This document shows positions 32,028-43,406 of a stretch of 64,000 nucleotides of DNA, piece after piece. Position 1 is the stretch's first letter, and each line of letters starts with the position of its first letter. The notes beneath the pieces are model-generated. The model had not been told where the DNA came from. It was given only the letters and a program-made list of their open reading frames with translations, and ran no database searches. Where the stretch lies: contig NZ_AQUZ01000009.1 in assembly GCF_000372465.1 (NCBI RefSeq), forward strand, positions 154,419-218,418, written 5' to 3'. The stretch is from Kribbella catacumbae DSM 19601 (lineage in GTDB: Bacteria; Actinomycetota; Actinomycetes; Propionibacteriales; Kribbellaceae). A program made the translations under genes and the position numbers.

Positions 32028-35000
32028 GTGACCTATCCGAAAGCAGCGGGAGACCGGCTGAGCGCCAGCCCGGAGTTCCCGCGGATCGAGGAGCGGGTGC
32101 TCTCGTACTGGGAGTCCGATGGGACGTTCCAGGCGTCGGTCGAGCAGCGGCCGGCGGGTCGTGATGGGGCGAACGAGTTCGTCTTCTATGACGGGCCGCC
32201 GTTCGCGAACGGGTTGCCGCATTACGGGCATCTGCTGACCGGGTACGTGAAGGACGTCGTACCGCGGTACCAGACGATGCGCGGGCGGCGGGTCGAGCGC
32301 CGGTTCGGGTGGGACACGCATGGGCTGCCGGCCGAGCTGGAGGCTCAGCGGGTACTGGGGCTGAAGACGAAGGCCGAGATCCTGGAACTCGGGATCGAGA
32401 AGTTCAACGAGACCTGCCGCGCCTCGGTGCTCAAGTACACCGACGAGTGGCAGGCCTACGTCACCCGGCAGGCGCGCTGGGTCGACTTCGGCAACGACTA
32501 CAAGACGCTCAACCGCGACTACATGGAGTCGGTGATCTGGGCGTTCAAGACCTTGTACGACAAGGGTCTGGTGTACGAGGGCCTGCGGGTGCTGCCGTAT
32601 TGCTGGAACGATGAGACGCCGCTTTCGAACCACGAATTGCGGATGGACGACGACGTCTACCAGCCGCGGCAGGACCCCTCGATCACCGTCGCGGTGACGC
32701 TGGAGACCGGCGAGCGGCTGCTGGCCTGGACGACGACGCCCTGGACGCTGCCGAGCAACCTGGCGATGGCCGTTGCCCCTGACATCGACTATGTCGTCGT
32801 GAACGACTCGGAAGGCCGGCCGACGATCCTGGCCGAGGCCCGGCTGGCGGCGTACGGATATGAGGAGGTCATCCGGCGGCTCAAAGGCTCGGACTTGATC
32901 GGACTTCGCTACACACCGCTGTTCGACTTCTTCGCCTACACGTCTCGCTGGGGCACTGAGAATGCCTTCCAGGTGATCGCCGCCGAGCATGTGACAACCG
33001 AGGACGGCACCGGCGTGGTCCACATGGCTCCTGCCTATGGTGAGGAAGACCAGCTCGCCTGCGACGCGGTCGGCATCCCGACCCTGCTGACGGTCGACGA
33101 GGGCGCTCGCTTCACCACGGTGGTTCCGCCGTACGCCGGGCAGCACGTGTTCGACGCGAACCGGCCCATCATCCGTGATCTCACCGCGGCCGGCGCGCTG
33201 GTCCGCGAAGACAGCTACGTGCACAGCTACCCGCACTGCTGGCGGTGCCGCAAACCCCTGATCTACAAGGCGGTTTCGAGCTGGTTCGTCGAGGTGACCC
33301 GGATCCGGGACCGGATGGTCGAGCTGAACGGGCCGATCACCTGGGTGCCGGAGCACGTGAAGTACGGGCAGTTCGGCAAGTGGCTGGAGAACGCGCGGGA
33401 CTGGTCGATCAGCCGGAACCGCTTCTGGGGTTCACCGATCCCGGTCTGGCGGTCGGACGACCCGGCGTACCCGCGGATCGACGTGTACGGCTCGGTCGAG
33501 GAGCTGGAGCGGGACTTCGGCGTCGCCGTACCGGATCTGCACCGGCCGTTCATCGACGAGCTGACCAGGCCGAATCCGGATGATCCGACGGGCAAGTCGG
33601 TGATGCGGCGGGTTCCCGACGTCCTGGACGTGTGGTTCGACTCGGGATCGATGAGTTTCGCGCAGGTGCACTATCCGTTCGAGAACACGGACTGGTTCGA
33701 GCATCACTTCCCGGGCGACTTCATCGTCGAGTACATCGGCCAGACTCGCGGCTGGTTCTACACCATGCATGTCCTGTCGACCGCGTTGTTCGACCGGCCG
33801 GCGTTCTCGTCGTGTCTTTCGCACGGGATCGTGCTGGGCAGCGACGGGCAGAAGATGAGCAAGTCGCTGCGGAACTACCCCGATGTACGGGAGGTGTTCG
33901 ATCGCGACGGCGCGGACGCGATGCGCTGGTTCCTGATGTCGAGCCCGATCCTGCGCGGCGGCAACCTGGTCGTCACCGAGCAGGGCATCCGCGACGGCGT
34001 ACGGCAGGTGATGATCCCGCTGTGGAACGCCTGGTACTTCTTCGGGCTCTACGCGAACGCGGCCGATGCCTCAGCTTCGTGGTCGGCTTCGTCCGAGGTG
34101 GAGCTCGATCGGTATCTGCTGGCGCGGTTGCGGGTGTTCGCCGGCGAGATGCGTGAGCGGCTGGATCGGTACGACATCGCGTCGGCGTGTGAGTCCGTCG
34201 TCAGCTATCTGGAGGTGCTGACGAACTGGTACATCCGGCGGTCGCGGGAGCGCTTCTGGGACGACAAGGGCTCGACGTTCCAGGACGCGCTGAACACGCT
34301 CTACACGGCACTCGAGGTGGTCACCCGGACGGTGGCGCCGCTGCTGCCGTTGACGGCTGAGGAGATCTGGCGCGGGCTGACGGGCGGGCGCTCGGTGCAT
34401 CTGACCGACTGGCCGTCGGTTGATGACCTTCCCTCGGATGATGCGTTGGTGCGGCGGATGGAGCGGGTGCGTGAGGTCTGCTCGGTCGCCTCTGGGCTTC
34501 GCAAGGCGGAGAGGATTCGCGGCCGCCAGCCGTTGCGCATGATGACGGTTGCCACTGCTGATGCGAAGGCGTTGGAGGCGTTGGTGCCGATCCTCCGGGC
34601 GGAGGTCAACGTGCAGGTCGTAGTACTGGCCTCGGTCGACGAAGTGGATGCGCCGGTTTCGCAGAAGCTGACGGTGAACGCGCGCGCGGCCGGGCCGCGG
34701 CTGGGGCGCGACGTACAGGCGGTCATCAAGGCGTCGAAGGGTGGTGACTGGTCGGTCTCCGCGTCCGGCGAGGTCGTTGCCGGGGGCATCGCTTTGCAGG
34801 AGGGCGAGTACACGCTGGAGACCACGCTCGCGGATGGTGGTGCTGGTGAGGGCCGGACGGCGAGTGGCTTGCTCTCCGACGGCGGCTTCGTGGTGCTGGA
34901 CCTCGAGATCACCCCGGAACTGGAGCGCGAAGGGATCGCGCGGGACGTGATCCGCTCCGTCCAGCAGGCCCGCCGCGACGCGGGCCTGGACATCACCGAC

Positions 35001-35144
35001 CGCATCACCTTGCAGCTAGCGGCTGACGCCATCACCCGAGAGGCGATCGAAGAGCACCGGACGACGCTGATGGCCGAAACGCTGGCCGTGACGATCGAGC
35101 TAGCCGAAGGCGATGCTCTCGCAGTGACGCTGGCCAAGGCCTGA
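32028..35144 (+). CDS. ileS: Isoleucyl-tRNA synthetase, eukaryote-like type
   Basis: 1038 residues. Class I signatures: [20 protein letters not shown] (HIGH as HYGH) and [12 protein letters not shown] (KMSKS); editing domain residues in [20 protein letters not shown]; anticodon-binding helices at 690-860. The catalytic core with [15 protein letters not shown] is that of the longer, eukaryote-like IleRS, a class known to be less sensitive to mupirocin. It lies between DUF2017 and mec, a set otherwise contiguous in many actinobacteria. Confidence 0.95.
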   Translation: MTYPKAAGDRLSASPEFPRIEERVLSYWESDGTFQASVEQRPAGRDGANEFVFYDGPPFANGLPHYGHLLTGYVKDVVPRYQTMRGRRVERRFGWDTHGLPAELEAQRVLGLKTKAEILELGIEKFNETCRASVLKYTDEWQAYVTRQARWVDFGNDYKTLNRDYMESVIWAFKTLYDKGLVYEGLRVLPYCWNDETPLSNHELRMDDDVYQPRQDPSITVAVTLETGERLLAWTTTPWTLPSNLAMAVAPDIDYVVVNDSEGRPTILAEARLAAYGYEEVIRRLKGSDLIGLRYTPLFDFFAYTSRWGTENAFQVIAAEHVTTEDGTGVVHMAPAYGEEDQLACDAVGIPTLLTVDEGARFTTVVPPYAGQHVFDANRPIIRDLTAAGALVREDSYVHSYPHCWRCRKPLIYKAVSSWFVEVTRIRDRMVELNGPITWVPEHVKYGQFGKWLENARDWSISRNRFWGSPIPVWRSDDPAYPRIDVYGSVEELERDFGVAVPDLHRPFIDELTRPNPDDPTGKSVMRRVPDVLDVWFDSGSMSFAQVHYPFENTDWFEHHFPGDFIVEYIGQTRGWFYTMHVLSTALFDRPAFSSCLSHGIVLGSDGQKMSKSLRNYPDVREVFDRDGADAMRWFLMSSPILRGGNLVVTEQGIRDGVRQVMIPLWNAWYFFGLYANAADASASWSASSEVELDRYLLARLRVFAGEMRERLDRYDIASACESVVSYLEVLTNWYIRRSRERFWDDKGSTFQDALNTLYTALEVVTRTVAPLLPLTAEEIWRGLTGGRSVHLTDWPSVDDLPSDDALVRRMERVREVCSVASGLRKAERIRGRQPLRMMTVATADAKALEALVPILRAEVNVQVVVLASVDEVDAPVSQKLTVNARAAGPRLGRDVQAVIKASKGGDWSVSASGEVVAGGIALQEGEYTLETTLADGGAGEGRTASGLLSDGGFVVLDLEITPELEREGIARDVIRSVQQARRDAGLDITDRITLQLAADAITREAIEEHRTTLMAETLAVTIELAEGDALAVTLAKA

Positions 35145-35165
35145 GCGCCTGACCAACACTCTGTG

Positions 35166-35191
35166 CTCATTCGCCCCCCTTTTCACCCCTC
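35166..35191 (+). repeat. Half copy of the family 1 palindromic element
   Basis: CTCATTCGCCCCCCTTTTCA resembles one arm of the elements at 971-1075 and 19021-19105; the opposite arm and loop are missing. It abuts the truncated aldo/keto reductase remnant. Confidence 0.55.
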
Positions 35192-35203
35192 TGAAGCTGG
35201 GTC

Positions 35204-35529
35204 GGTCAGGCCCACCGCAACTACAACCGCAAGGGCGAGGCCTTCGACGTCGGCGAGACCTTCTCCGGCGTCGACTTCAGCACCGGCCTGGAGCCGTCAA
35301 ACGCCTCATCCCGCTCGTCCCGGCCGGCGCCACGATGGCCCAGTTCGCCCTCCGCTGGATCCTCGACCAGCCCGGCGTCACCGTCGTCATCCCCGGCGCC
35401 CGCAACCCCACCCAGGTAGCCGGCAACATCGGCGCAGCCACCCTGACCCCCCTCACCGAAGCCGACCTGAAGGTCGTCCAAACCGTGTACGACGAACTAA
35501 TCCGCCCCCAGCTCCACACCCGCTGGTAG
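35204..35529 (+). pseudogene. Aldo/keto reductase remnant (N-terminally truncated, frameshifted)
   Basis: HRNYNRKGEAFDVGETFSGV and DFSTGLEP in one frame, then after a one-base loss near 35293 VKRLIPLVPAGATMAQFALR, WILDQPGVTVVIPGARNPTQ and IRPQLHTRW in another. This is the C-terminal third of an AKR of the YajO/general-stress group; the catalytic barrel is gone. It ends at TAG 35527-35529. Confidence 0.75.
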
Positions 35530-35651
35530 CCGGCCCTCCGCAGCCGGGGATGGCTAGCCGACCCCCGGCGGCTACTCTCCGAAACCATCCACGATGTGGA
35601 CGGAGCCTTCTGGTGGCAGGGTCGGGTTTGGCGGGCCACTACCGTGGAGGC

Positions 35652-36104
35652 GTGCTCATCATTGACTCGGTTACGTATGACGCGATCGTGGCGCATGCGC
35701 GTCGGGATCACCCGGATGAGGCTTGTGGGGTGGTCGCCGGGCCGGAGAACTCGGATCGGCCGGAGCGGTTCATCCCGATGCTGAACGCGGCGATGTCGCC
35801 GACGTTCTACGAGTTCGACTCCGGGGATCTGTTCCGGCTGTACAAGGAGATGGACGAGCGCGACGAAGTACCGGTCGTGATCTACCACTCGCACACGGCC
35901 ACCGAGGCCTATCCGTCGCGGACCGACATCAACCTGGCCCAGGAGCCGGGCGCGCACTACGTGCTCGTCTCCACCCGCGACGGCGCGGACTCGCCGTCGT
36001 ACGACGGGCCGGTGGAGTTCCGGTCGTACCGGATCATCGACGGCGCGGTCACCGAAGAAGAGGTCAAGGTCGTGGCGGACTACAGCAACCAAGGAGACAA
36101 CTGA
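35652..36104 (+). CDS. mec: JAMM metallopeptidase acting on CysO (Mec)
   Basis: 150 residues from GTG 35652. The zinc motif is complete: Glu in PDEACGVVAG, and HSHTATEAYPSRTD (HxH...D). Close agreement with actinobacterial Mec proteins (FIPMLNAAMSPTFYEFDSGD). Mec cuts cysteine off the C-terminus of the CysO-cysteine adduct made by CysM. The GGAGG at 35646-35650 is only one base from the start, so initiation may be leaderless or use another signal. cysO follows after one base. Confidence 0.9.
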   Translation: MLIIDSVTYDAIVAHARRDHPDEACGVVAGPENSDRPERFIPMLNAAMSPTFYEFDSGDLFRLYKEMDERDEVPVVIYHSHTATEAYPSRTDINLAQEPGAHYVLVSTRDGADSPSYDGPVEFRSYRIIDGAVTEEEVKVVADYSNQGDN

Positions 36105-36105
36105 T

Positions 36106-37333
<1,228 letters not shown>

Positions 37334-37344
37334 TCCGGCGCGGT

Positions 37345-37378
37345 CCGGCGCCACAGCGGGGAATTGCCGTGGCGCCGG
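37345..37378. terminator. Bidirectional hairpin between cysM and the convergent small gene
   Basis: CCGGCGCCAC (37345-37354) pairs perfectly with GTGGCGCCGG (37369-37378), and inner GC pairs extend it. It stands between two convergent stop codons. Confidence 0.65.
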
Positions 37379-37382
37379 CCGT

Positions 37383-37772
37383 TTACGTCTTGAAGAGCAC
37401 TTTGCGTCCTAGTCGGGGATGGACGCCGCGGCCCTTGCAGCTGCTGCAAGGACGCTGGGCGTAGCTGAAGATCGTGCCGTGGTGCCGGCCGGCGCCCTTG
37501 CAGCGATTGCACTTGGCATTCGGGTGCAGGGACAACGACACGACGTACACGGCGAAGACCGCGAGTGCGAGGAGCAGGAGCATGCCGGTCGGTCCCAGCG
37601 TCGACGCGATCTCGGCGCTGGTGCTGGGCGTGTTCGTCTCCACAGCCTGACCGGCGGCAGAGCCTGCCGCCGCGGCATTGCTGGGGTGCGGATTCGGTGC
37701 GTCGGTGGAGGTGAAAGCCACCGCGATCTGGACCACCAGGTTCATGGCATCGCTGGGGGCGGTTGGAAACAC
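37383..37772 (-). CDS. Small membrane protein with two CxxCxG motifs
   Basis: 129 residues from GTG 37772 (ATG 37745 gives 120). A single membrane helix (GMLLLLALAVFAVYVVSLSL) is preceded by an Ala/Thr-rich region and followed by CNRCKGAGRH and CSSCKGRGVHPRLG, two CxxCxG units like half of the DnaJ zinc finger. They could bind one zinc ion on the cytoplasmic side. Function unknown. Divergent from murI. Confidence 0.7.
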   Translation of the reverse strand: MFPTAPSDAMNLVVQIAVAFTSTDAPNPHPSNAAAAGSAAGQAVETNTPSTSAEIASTLGPTGMLLLLALAVFAVYVVSLSLHPNAKCNRCKGAGRHHGTIFSYAQRPCSSCKGRGVHPRLGRKVLFKT

Positions 37773-37925
37773 ATTCGATAAGAGTGGCTCGCGTCACGTC
37801 ACAATGCAATTCCTGAGAGTAAAGATGTGGATAACTCCGGCGTGTCGTTCTGCATACTCAGGTAAGCCTTACTTCAGCTCTGCCCGTTACCGGTCTTTCC
37901 GCACTCGCGAGTTAGAGTTCGGATC

Positions 37926-38729
37926 GTGGCAGACGCACCGATCGGCATCTTCGACTCAGGGTTCGGCGGGCTCACAGTGACGCGGTCGGTGCTCGACCAG
38001 CTGCCGCACGAGCCGATCCTGTACCTGGGCGACACGGCCCGCCAGCCGTACGGCCCGAAACCGATCGCGGAGGTCCGCGAGTACGCGCTCGAATGCCTGG
38101 ACCACCTGGTCGAAGCCGGCGTCAAGATGCTCGTCATCGCCTGCAACTCGGCCAGCGCCGCCATGCTCAGAGACGCCCGCGAGCGGTACGACGTACCGGT
38201 GGTCGAGGTGATCCTGCCGGCTGCACGCCGTGCCGTCGCGGCGACCCGCAATCAACATGTCGGCGTGATCTGCACGAAGGCGACGGCGACATCACTGGCG
38301 TACGAGGACGCGTTCGCCGCTGCCCCGCAAGTGCAGCTGCTGACCCAGGCGTGCCCGAGTTTCGTGGAATTCGTGGAGGCCGGGGTGACGTCCGGGCCGG
38401 AGTTGCTCGCGGCCGCTCACGAGTACTTCGATCCGCTGATCGAGGCCGAGGTCGACACGCTCATCCTCGGCTGCACCCATTACCCCTTGCTGACCGGCGT
38501 GATCTCGTACGTGATGGGTGACAACGTCACCCTCGTCAGCAGCGCGGAGGAGTGCGCCAAGGACGTCTACGGCGTGCTCACCAAGAGCGGCCTGCTCCGC
38601 CCCGACGACCTCCCGGCCCCCCGGCACCGCTTCGTGACCACCGGCAACCCGGCGGAATTCGCGGCGATCGGTTCGCGCTTCCTCGGCCCGGTCATCTCAG
38701 GAGTAGACCAGTTCGCCTGGGTCCGCTGA
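37926..38729 (+). CDS. murI: Glutamate racemase
   Basis: 267 residues from GTG 37926. Both catalytic cysteines are present: [11 protein letters not shown] and [11 protein letters not shown]; the start [19 protein letters not shown] is typical. It supplies D-glutamate for peptidoglycan. It follows the cysteine-synthesis cluster as in other actinobacteria, separated here by a short convergent gene. Confidence 0.95.
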   Translation: MADAPIGIFDSGFGGLTVTRSVLDQLPHEPILYLGDTARQPYGPKPIAEVREYALECLDHLVEAGVKMLVIACNSASAAMLRDARERYDVPVVEVILPAARRAVAATRNQHVGVICTKATATSLAYEDAFAAAPQVQLLTQACPSFVEFVEAGVTSGPELLAAAHEYFDPLIEAEVDTLILGCTHYPLLTGVISYVMGDNVTLVSSAEECAKDVYGVLTKSGLLRPDDLPAPRHRFVTTGNPAEFAAIGSRFLGPVISGVDQFAWVR

Positions 38730-38886
38730 CCGCTGGCCACTGTATTCCGGCTCGGTACGGATGTTGTCCATGGCACCGGACCGGACCGTGATGTGCCCGA
38801 AATCATAAGCAGGCAACTGGATCAGCTCTTCGCCGACGCCACCTCGTTTCCTGCAAAGTCGTCAACCCGCCGGTAATGTTCAAGGT

Positions 38887-39633
38887 ATGAAGCTCACTGT
38901 GCTCGGCTGCTCCGGGTCCGTCCCCGGTCCAGACTCCCCTGCCTCGAGCTATCTGGTCACCGCCGACGGATTCCACCTCGTCCTCGACCTCGGAAGCGGC
39001 GCGCTGGGCGCGCTGCAAAGACACCTGTCCGTGCCGGAGATCGGCGCGATCACCCTGTCCCACCTGCATCCCGACCACTGCATGGATCTGTGCGGCCTGT
39101 ACGTCGCGGCGAAGTACTCGCCGTCCTCGCCCTTGCCCAGGATCCCCGTCTACGGCCCGCCGGGCGCCGCCGAGCGGATGGCGCTTGCCTACGACCTCCC
39201 GCTGGATCCGGGGATGGAAGAGGAGCTGGAGTTCCATACCTGGCAGGAGATCCAGCAGATCGGGCCGTTCACCGTGCGCACCACCCAGATGGTGCACCCC
39301 GTTCCGGCGTACGCGATCCGCGTTGAGCACGGCAACAAGTCACTGGTCTACTCCGGCGACACCGGCCCGAACGATCGCCTGATCGAGCTGGCCCGCGGCA
39401 CCGACCTGATGCTGTGCGAGGCCGCGCTGCGCGACGACGACCCGAACAACCCGCCCGACCTCCACCTCACCCCCGCCGACGCCGGCGAGCACGCCAAACG
39501 CGCCGGCGCGAAACGCCTCGTCATCACCCACGTCCCGCCCTGGTTCAACCGCGAGACCCAGGCGATAGGTGCCCGGCGCACCTACCCCGGCGAAGTCCTG
39601 ATCGCCACGCCCAACGCAACCTTCGACATCTGA
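38887..39633 (+). CDS. Metallo-beta-lactamase-fold hydrolase (Rv1339-like)
   Basis: 248 residues. Metal site: SHLHPDHCMDLCG (HxHxDH), later HPVPAYAIRVEHGNKSLVYS, SGDTGPN and ITHVPPW. The order murI, this gene, rph, rdgB matches mycobacteria, where the equivalent (Rv1339) has been reported as a cyclic-AMP phosphodiesterase. The assignment here is by similarity and position. The next reading frame starts on the last base of its stop codon (TGATG). Confidence 0.85.
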   Translation: MKLTVLGCSGSVPGPDSPASSYLVTADGFHLVLDLGSGALGALQRHLSVPEIGAITLSHLHPDHCMDLCGLYVAAKYSPSSPLPRIPVYGPPGAAERMALAYDLPLDPGMEEELEFHTWQEIQQIGPFTVRTTQMVHPVPAYAIRVEHGNKSLVYSGDTGPNDRLIELARGTDLMLCEAALRDDDPNNPPDLHLTPADAGEHAKRAGAKRLVITHVPPWFNRETQAIGARRTYPGEVLIATPNATFDI

Positions 39634-40497
39634 TGGACCTGGTCCGCCTGTCCGACGGGATCCGTCTGCGCACCTGGACAACCGGTACTGCGACCGCGGC
39701 GCCGCCGGTGATCCTGTTGCACGGCGGGCCAGGGCTGTGGGACTACCTTGCACCGGTGGCCTCGATGCTGGCCGACCTGACCGTCGTGCACCGGTTCGAC
39801 CAACGCGGATGCGGTGGCTCGGACCCGTCGGACGACCAGACGATGCGGCGCCACCAGGACGACATCGAGGAACTCCGCCGCTACTGGGGACACGAGCAGG
39901 TCGTTGTCATCGGCCACTCTTTCGGCGCGAAGTTGGCGTTGACGTATGCCGCTGCCTATCCGACGCACGTTGCCAAGGTCGGTCACTTCAGTGGGGTCGG
40001 CCTCGGTGACTGGCGTACGCCGTACTACGAGGAGCGCGCGCGACGGATGACGTCTGAGCAACTCGCGCGCCTGACCGCCTTGCAGACCTCTGACCGGGGC
40101 GGTGGGGTGGGGGCTGAAACAGCAGAGCGATCGCCGGAGGAGGAGACGGAGTTCCGGGCGTTGTCGTGGTTCACGGATCATGTTGATCGCGAGCACGCCT
40201 GGCAGTGGGCGTTGGAGGATGCGGCCGTCCCGCACGCTCAACTTCGACGCCAACCAAGCGCTCACCGCCGAGACCGGCTCGTGGTCCGACGATGAGCTGG
40301 CAAGCCTGGTGGCCGGCTTGCCGATGCCAGTCTGGTTCGTGCACGGCACGGGCGATCCGCGCCCTGCGAGCGCAGTACAGGCTCTTGCTCAGCACGTCCC
40401 CGACCACGAGCTGCGCTTGATCGAAGGAGCCGGCCACTCACCGTGGCGCGAGCAGCCGACCGCTTTTCGTCAAGTACTAAAGGAGTTCCTGGCCTAG
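39633..40497 (+). pseudogene. Alpha/beta hydrolase (proline iminopeptidase-like), frameshifted
   Basis: Frame one, from ATG 39633, has the oxyanion loop VILLHGGPGLWDYLAPVASM, FDQRGCGGSDPSDDQ and the nucleophile elbow VVIGHSFGAKLAL. Near 40215-40240 the match jumps by one frame and continues as LNFDANQALTAETGSW, VWFVHGTGDPRPASAV (acid) and IEGAGHSPWREQP (His), ending at TAG 40497. All triad residues exist, but in two frames. A real frameshift mutation, a sequence error or programmed slippage would each explain it. Confidence 0.75.
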
Positions 40498-40629
40498 TAC
40501 CGGCTCAACCCTCGGGCAGTGGCTGGGTGCGCAGGGCAATTCCGGACGAATCCGGAAGCCGGGGCACCCATATCGCAGCGCCACGGCGTCGTACAGCTTG
40601 AGTGCTGTTCGTGACGAGGGGGAGACCGC

Positions 40630-42051
40630 ATGGATGACAGTCCGCATCATCGACGGCCTGGCCTGGAAGCACCGGATCCGGGCGGCGCCAGGAGCCTGGA
40701 CGAGCTGGTGGAGCGACTCCGGTCGCTGAAGGTGTGGGCCGGCGATCCGTCGTACGGGTCCATCACCGCCCGCATCAACAAGGACTGGAGCGCAGCCGGC
40801 CGCCCGGCGGGTGAACTCGCTCGCCGGTCGACTGTCGCGGACTGTTTCAAGCTCGGTCGGCGTCGGGTGAATGCCGAGCTTGCGGTTGCCGTGGTGCGCA
40901 TCCTGCGGCCGGACAAGGGATACGTGGCGCATTGGCGGCAGGCCTTCCGGGTGGTCGCCGGTGAGGCCGAGGTGGCGGCGCAGGTCCGAGTCCAGGGCGT
41001 GCTCCCGGATGATCTGCCCGAGTTCACTGGCCGGAAGCGCGAGCTGGATCGGCTGCGCCAGGCACTGGCCGATGGGCGGCAGCGGGGTGCGGTGGTGATC
41101 TCGATCGAGGGCATGGCCGGAGTCGGGAAGACCGAACTCGCTGTTCATGCGGGCCATCTGCTGGCCGCGGCCTTCGACCAGGTCCTGTTCGTGAATCTGC
41201 GCGGCTTCGACCCCGGGTGCCCGCCGCAGGCCGATCCGGCTGCGGTGCTGGATGGATTCCTCCGGCTGCTGGGGATGCCCGGCCACAAGATCCCGCACGG
41301 TCTTCCGGCCCGGAAGAAGGCCTGTCGTGATCGCCTGGCCGGTCGGAGCACCCTGGTGATCCTGGACAACGCGGCCACCGAGGATCAGGTCGAGCCATTG
41401 ATCGCGCGGACCCCCGGCTGCCACACCCTGATCACGAGCCGCCGCAACCTCAGCGGCCTGGCCGGCGCGACCCACCTCAGGTTGCCGGTGTTCGACCGGG
41501 CGGAGGTCAGGTCTTTCCTGGCCGACGCGTCAGACGAGGTCCCGGTCGGTGCGGACCCGCGCGCCATCGAGCGGATCGCCGAACGCTGCGGCTGCCTGCC
41601 GCTGGCCCTCCGGCTGGTCGCCGGCTCCATCCGGTCCATGCCGGGCTGGACGCTGACCGATCACGCCGACCGGCTCGACGAGCGATACCAGGATCGACGG
41701 CTGGACACTGGCGTGGAACTCGCCCTCGAGGTGTCGTACCTGCACCTCCCCGCCGACCGGCAACGGCTGTTGCGGCTGGCGGCCCAGCACCCCGGCCAGG
41801 AGCTCGACGCGTACGCCGCCGCAGCGATGACCGGCCTGGACTTGCCGGGCGCCCAGGAGCACCTGGACCAACTGCGCCGTGACCATCTGCTCGAGTTGGC
41901 CGGACCTGGCAGATACACCTTCCACGACCTGGTACGGGCGTACGCCACTGGCCGGGCCGCGGACGCAGATTCCCCGTCCGAGCGCCGCGCCGCCCTGATC
42001 CGCCTGTCCGACCACTACCTGACCACCACGACGGCAGCCCTGCAACTTTGA
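40630..42051 (+). CDS. NB-ARC (STAND) ATPase with N-terminal DNA-binding-like domain, lacking C-terminal repeats
   Basis: 473 residues; ATG 40630 follows GGAG. Residues about 20-115 (SLDELVERLRSLKVWAGDPS, STVADCFKLGRRRVNAELAV) are the helical N-terminal domain common in actinobacterial regulatory STAND proteins. NB-ARC: P-loop GMAGVGKTEL (161-170), VILDNAATEDQ (Walker B region), CGCLPLALRLVAGSI (GLPL) and the winged-helix region (ALEVSYLHLPADRQRLLRLA). It stops after RLSDHYLTTTTAALQL, where relatives continue into TPR repeats, so the sensor part is missing or encoded elsewhere. Convergent with the oxidoreductase gene. Confidence 0.82.
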   Translation: MDDSPHHRRPGLEAPDPGGARSLDELVERLRSLKVWAGDPSYGSITARINKDWSAAGRPAGELARRSTVADCFKLGRRRVNAELAVAVVRILRPDKGYVAHWRQAFRVVAGEAEVAAQVRVQGVLPDDLPEFTGRKRELDRLRQALADGRQRGAVVISIEGMAGVGKTELAVHAGHLLAAAFDQVLFVNLRGFDPGCPPQADPAAVLDGFLRLLGMPGHKIPHGLPARKKACRDRLAGRSTLVILDNAATEDQVEPLIARTPGCHTLITSRRNLSGLAGATHLRLPVFDRAEVRSFLADASDEVPVGADPRAIERIAERCGCLPLALRLVAGSIRSMPGWTLTDHADRLDERYQDRRLDTGVELALEVSYLHLPADRQRLLRLAAQHPGQELDAYAAAAMTGLDLPGAQEHLDQLRRDHLLELAGPGRYTFHDLVRAYATGRAADADSPSERRAALIRLSDHYLTTTTAALQL

Positions 42052-42068
42052 GGAACCTGCCCTGGGCA

Positions 42069-42087
42069 GCTAGTGCCCTGCACTAGC
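42069..42087. terminator. Bidirectional hairpin between convergent genes
   Basis: GCTAGTG (42069-42075) and CACTAGC (42081-42087) with a 5-nt loop, overlapping the stop codon of the minus-strand gene. No T-run on either side. Confidence 0.5.
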
Positions 42088-43261
42088 GGGTCTGGCCGCG
42101 GTCGAAGTACTCGGTCATGGCTGGGGGCAGTGGCGGGATGTCGATCGGGGTGCCGTTGGTGCGGAGGGAGGTGGTTGCGGCGTAGCCGGCGGCTACTGCT
42201 GCTCGGGCTGCTATTGGTGACGTCAGGGTGGTGCCGCCGTCGCGGACGAAGCGGACGAACTCGGCTACCAGGCGTGGATCGGCGCCCGCGTGCCCGCCTT
42301 CGGCGTCGGGGATCTCGACCACCTGGTCGGCGTCCTCGCGGTAGCCGGACCGCTTGCTGTTCCACACCTTCACGACGCCGCCCGGGCTGTCGCCGAAGTT
42401 CTCCAGCCGGCCCGCCGTGCCGATGACCGTGTAGTTGCGCCAGTAGTCCGGCGTGTAGTGGCACTGCTGGTAGGTGAGGAAAACGCCGTTGTCCAGTTGA
42501 AGATTCGCCATCGAGAGATCCTCGACATCCATCACCGGCGCCATCCCGGTCTGGGACAGCGGCGGCCAGTTGTCCTCCGACACGAAGTCCGCGAACCGTT
42601 GCCCGGAACGATCCTGGCGATCCTCGATCCCGCCGTACACGGTCAGGCCGCCGAGGGCGTTCACCCGCGTCGCGTAGCCGCCGGCCAGCCAATGCATCAC
42701 ATCGATGTCGTGGGCACCCTTCTGCAACAGCAGGCTGGTACTGCGCCGGCGGTCCGCGTGCCAGTCCTTGAAGTAGAAGTCGCCGCCATGGCCGACGAAG
42801 TGCCGGCACCAGATCGCCTTCACCTCACCGATCGCGCCCGACTGGATCAGTTCCCGCATCGTCAGCACGACGGGCATGTGGCGCATGTTGTGCCCGACGT
42901 ACAGCCGGGTGCCCGTCTCGTATGCCGCCTGCAGCACCCGGTCGCAGCCCGACGTGGTGATCGCCAGCGGTTTCTCCACGAAGACGGCGACACCGGCCCG
43001 GAGGAAGTCGATCGCCGGATCCTCGTGCAGGTCGTCCGGCGTGGTGATGAACACGCCGTCCAGCTTCAGGTCGAGCAGTTCGGTGTGATCGGCGTAGGCC
43101 TGCGCGTCCGGGTACTCCGCGAGCGCCGCCTGCCGCTGCGCCTCGACGGGGTCACAGACCGCGACGATCCGGGACCCCGCGCTGGGGGAGTGGGCATGCC
43201 TGGCCAGCCCGCTCCGGGCGCCGAGCCCCACCACACCGAACCGAAGGTCTTCTGTACTCAT
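42083..43261 (-). CDS. Gfo/Idh/MocA-family oxidoreductase
   Basis: 392 residues from ATG 43261 (AGGAG upstream). Rossmann start RFGVVGLGARSGLARHAHSP, then VFVEKPLAIT (EKP motif) and the C-terminal beta-sheet domain with KGAHDIDVMHWLAGG (catalytic His region). The family oxidises or reduces sugars, inositols or their glycosides with NAD(P). The substrate is unknown; no sugar importer lies beside it. Confidence 0.88.
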   Translation of the reverse strand: MSTEDLRFGVVGLGARSGLARHAHSPSAGSRIVAVCDPVEAQRQAALAEYPDAQAYADHTELLDLKLDGVFITTPDDLHEDPAIDFLRAGVAVFVEKPLAITTSGCDRVLQAAYETGTRLYVGHNMRHMPVVLTMRELIQSGAIGEVKAIWCRHFVGHGGDFYFKDWHADRRRSTSLLLQKGAHDIDVMHWLAGGYATRVNALGGLTVYGGIEDRQDRSGQRFADFVSEDNWPPLSQTGMAPVMDVEDLSMANLQLDNGVFLTYQQCHYTPDYWRNYTVIGTAGRLENFGDSPGGVVKVWNSKRSGYREDADQVVEIPDAEGGHAGADPRLVAEFVRFVRDGGTTLTSPIAARAAVAAGYAATTSLRTNGTPIDIPPLPPAMTEYFDRGQTR

Positions 43262-43406
43262 GCGAGCGACTCCTGCACGTAGATGATTGCTAAACCCTAT
43301 GTCTGAACAGTTCCGATCTTCAACACCCCTCTGATCCCGTGGTGTCAACCAAGCGGTCATCTCCGCCTCACGCAGACCTCGGACAGCTGCGTCACCATGA
43401 CGGAAT

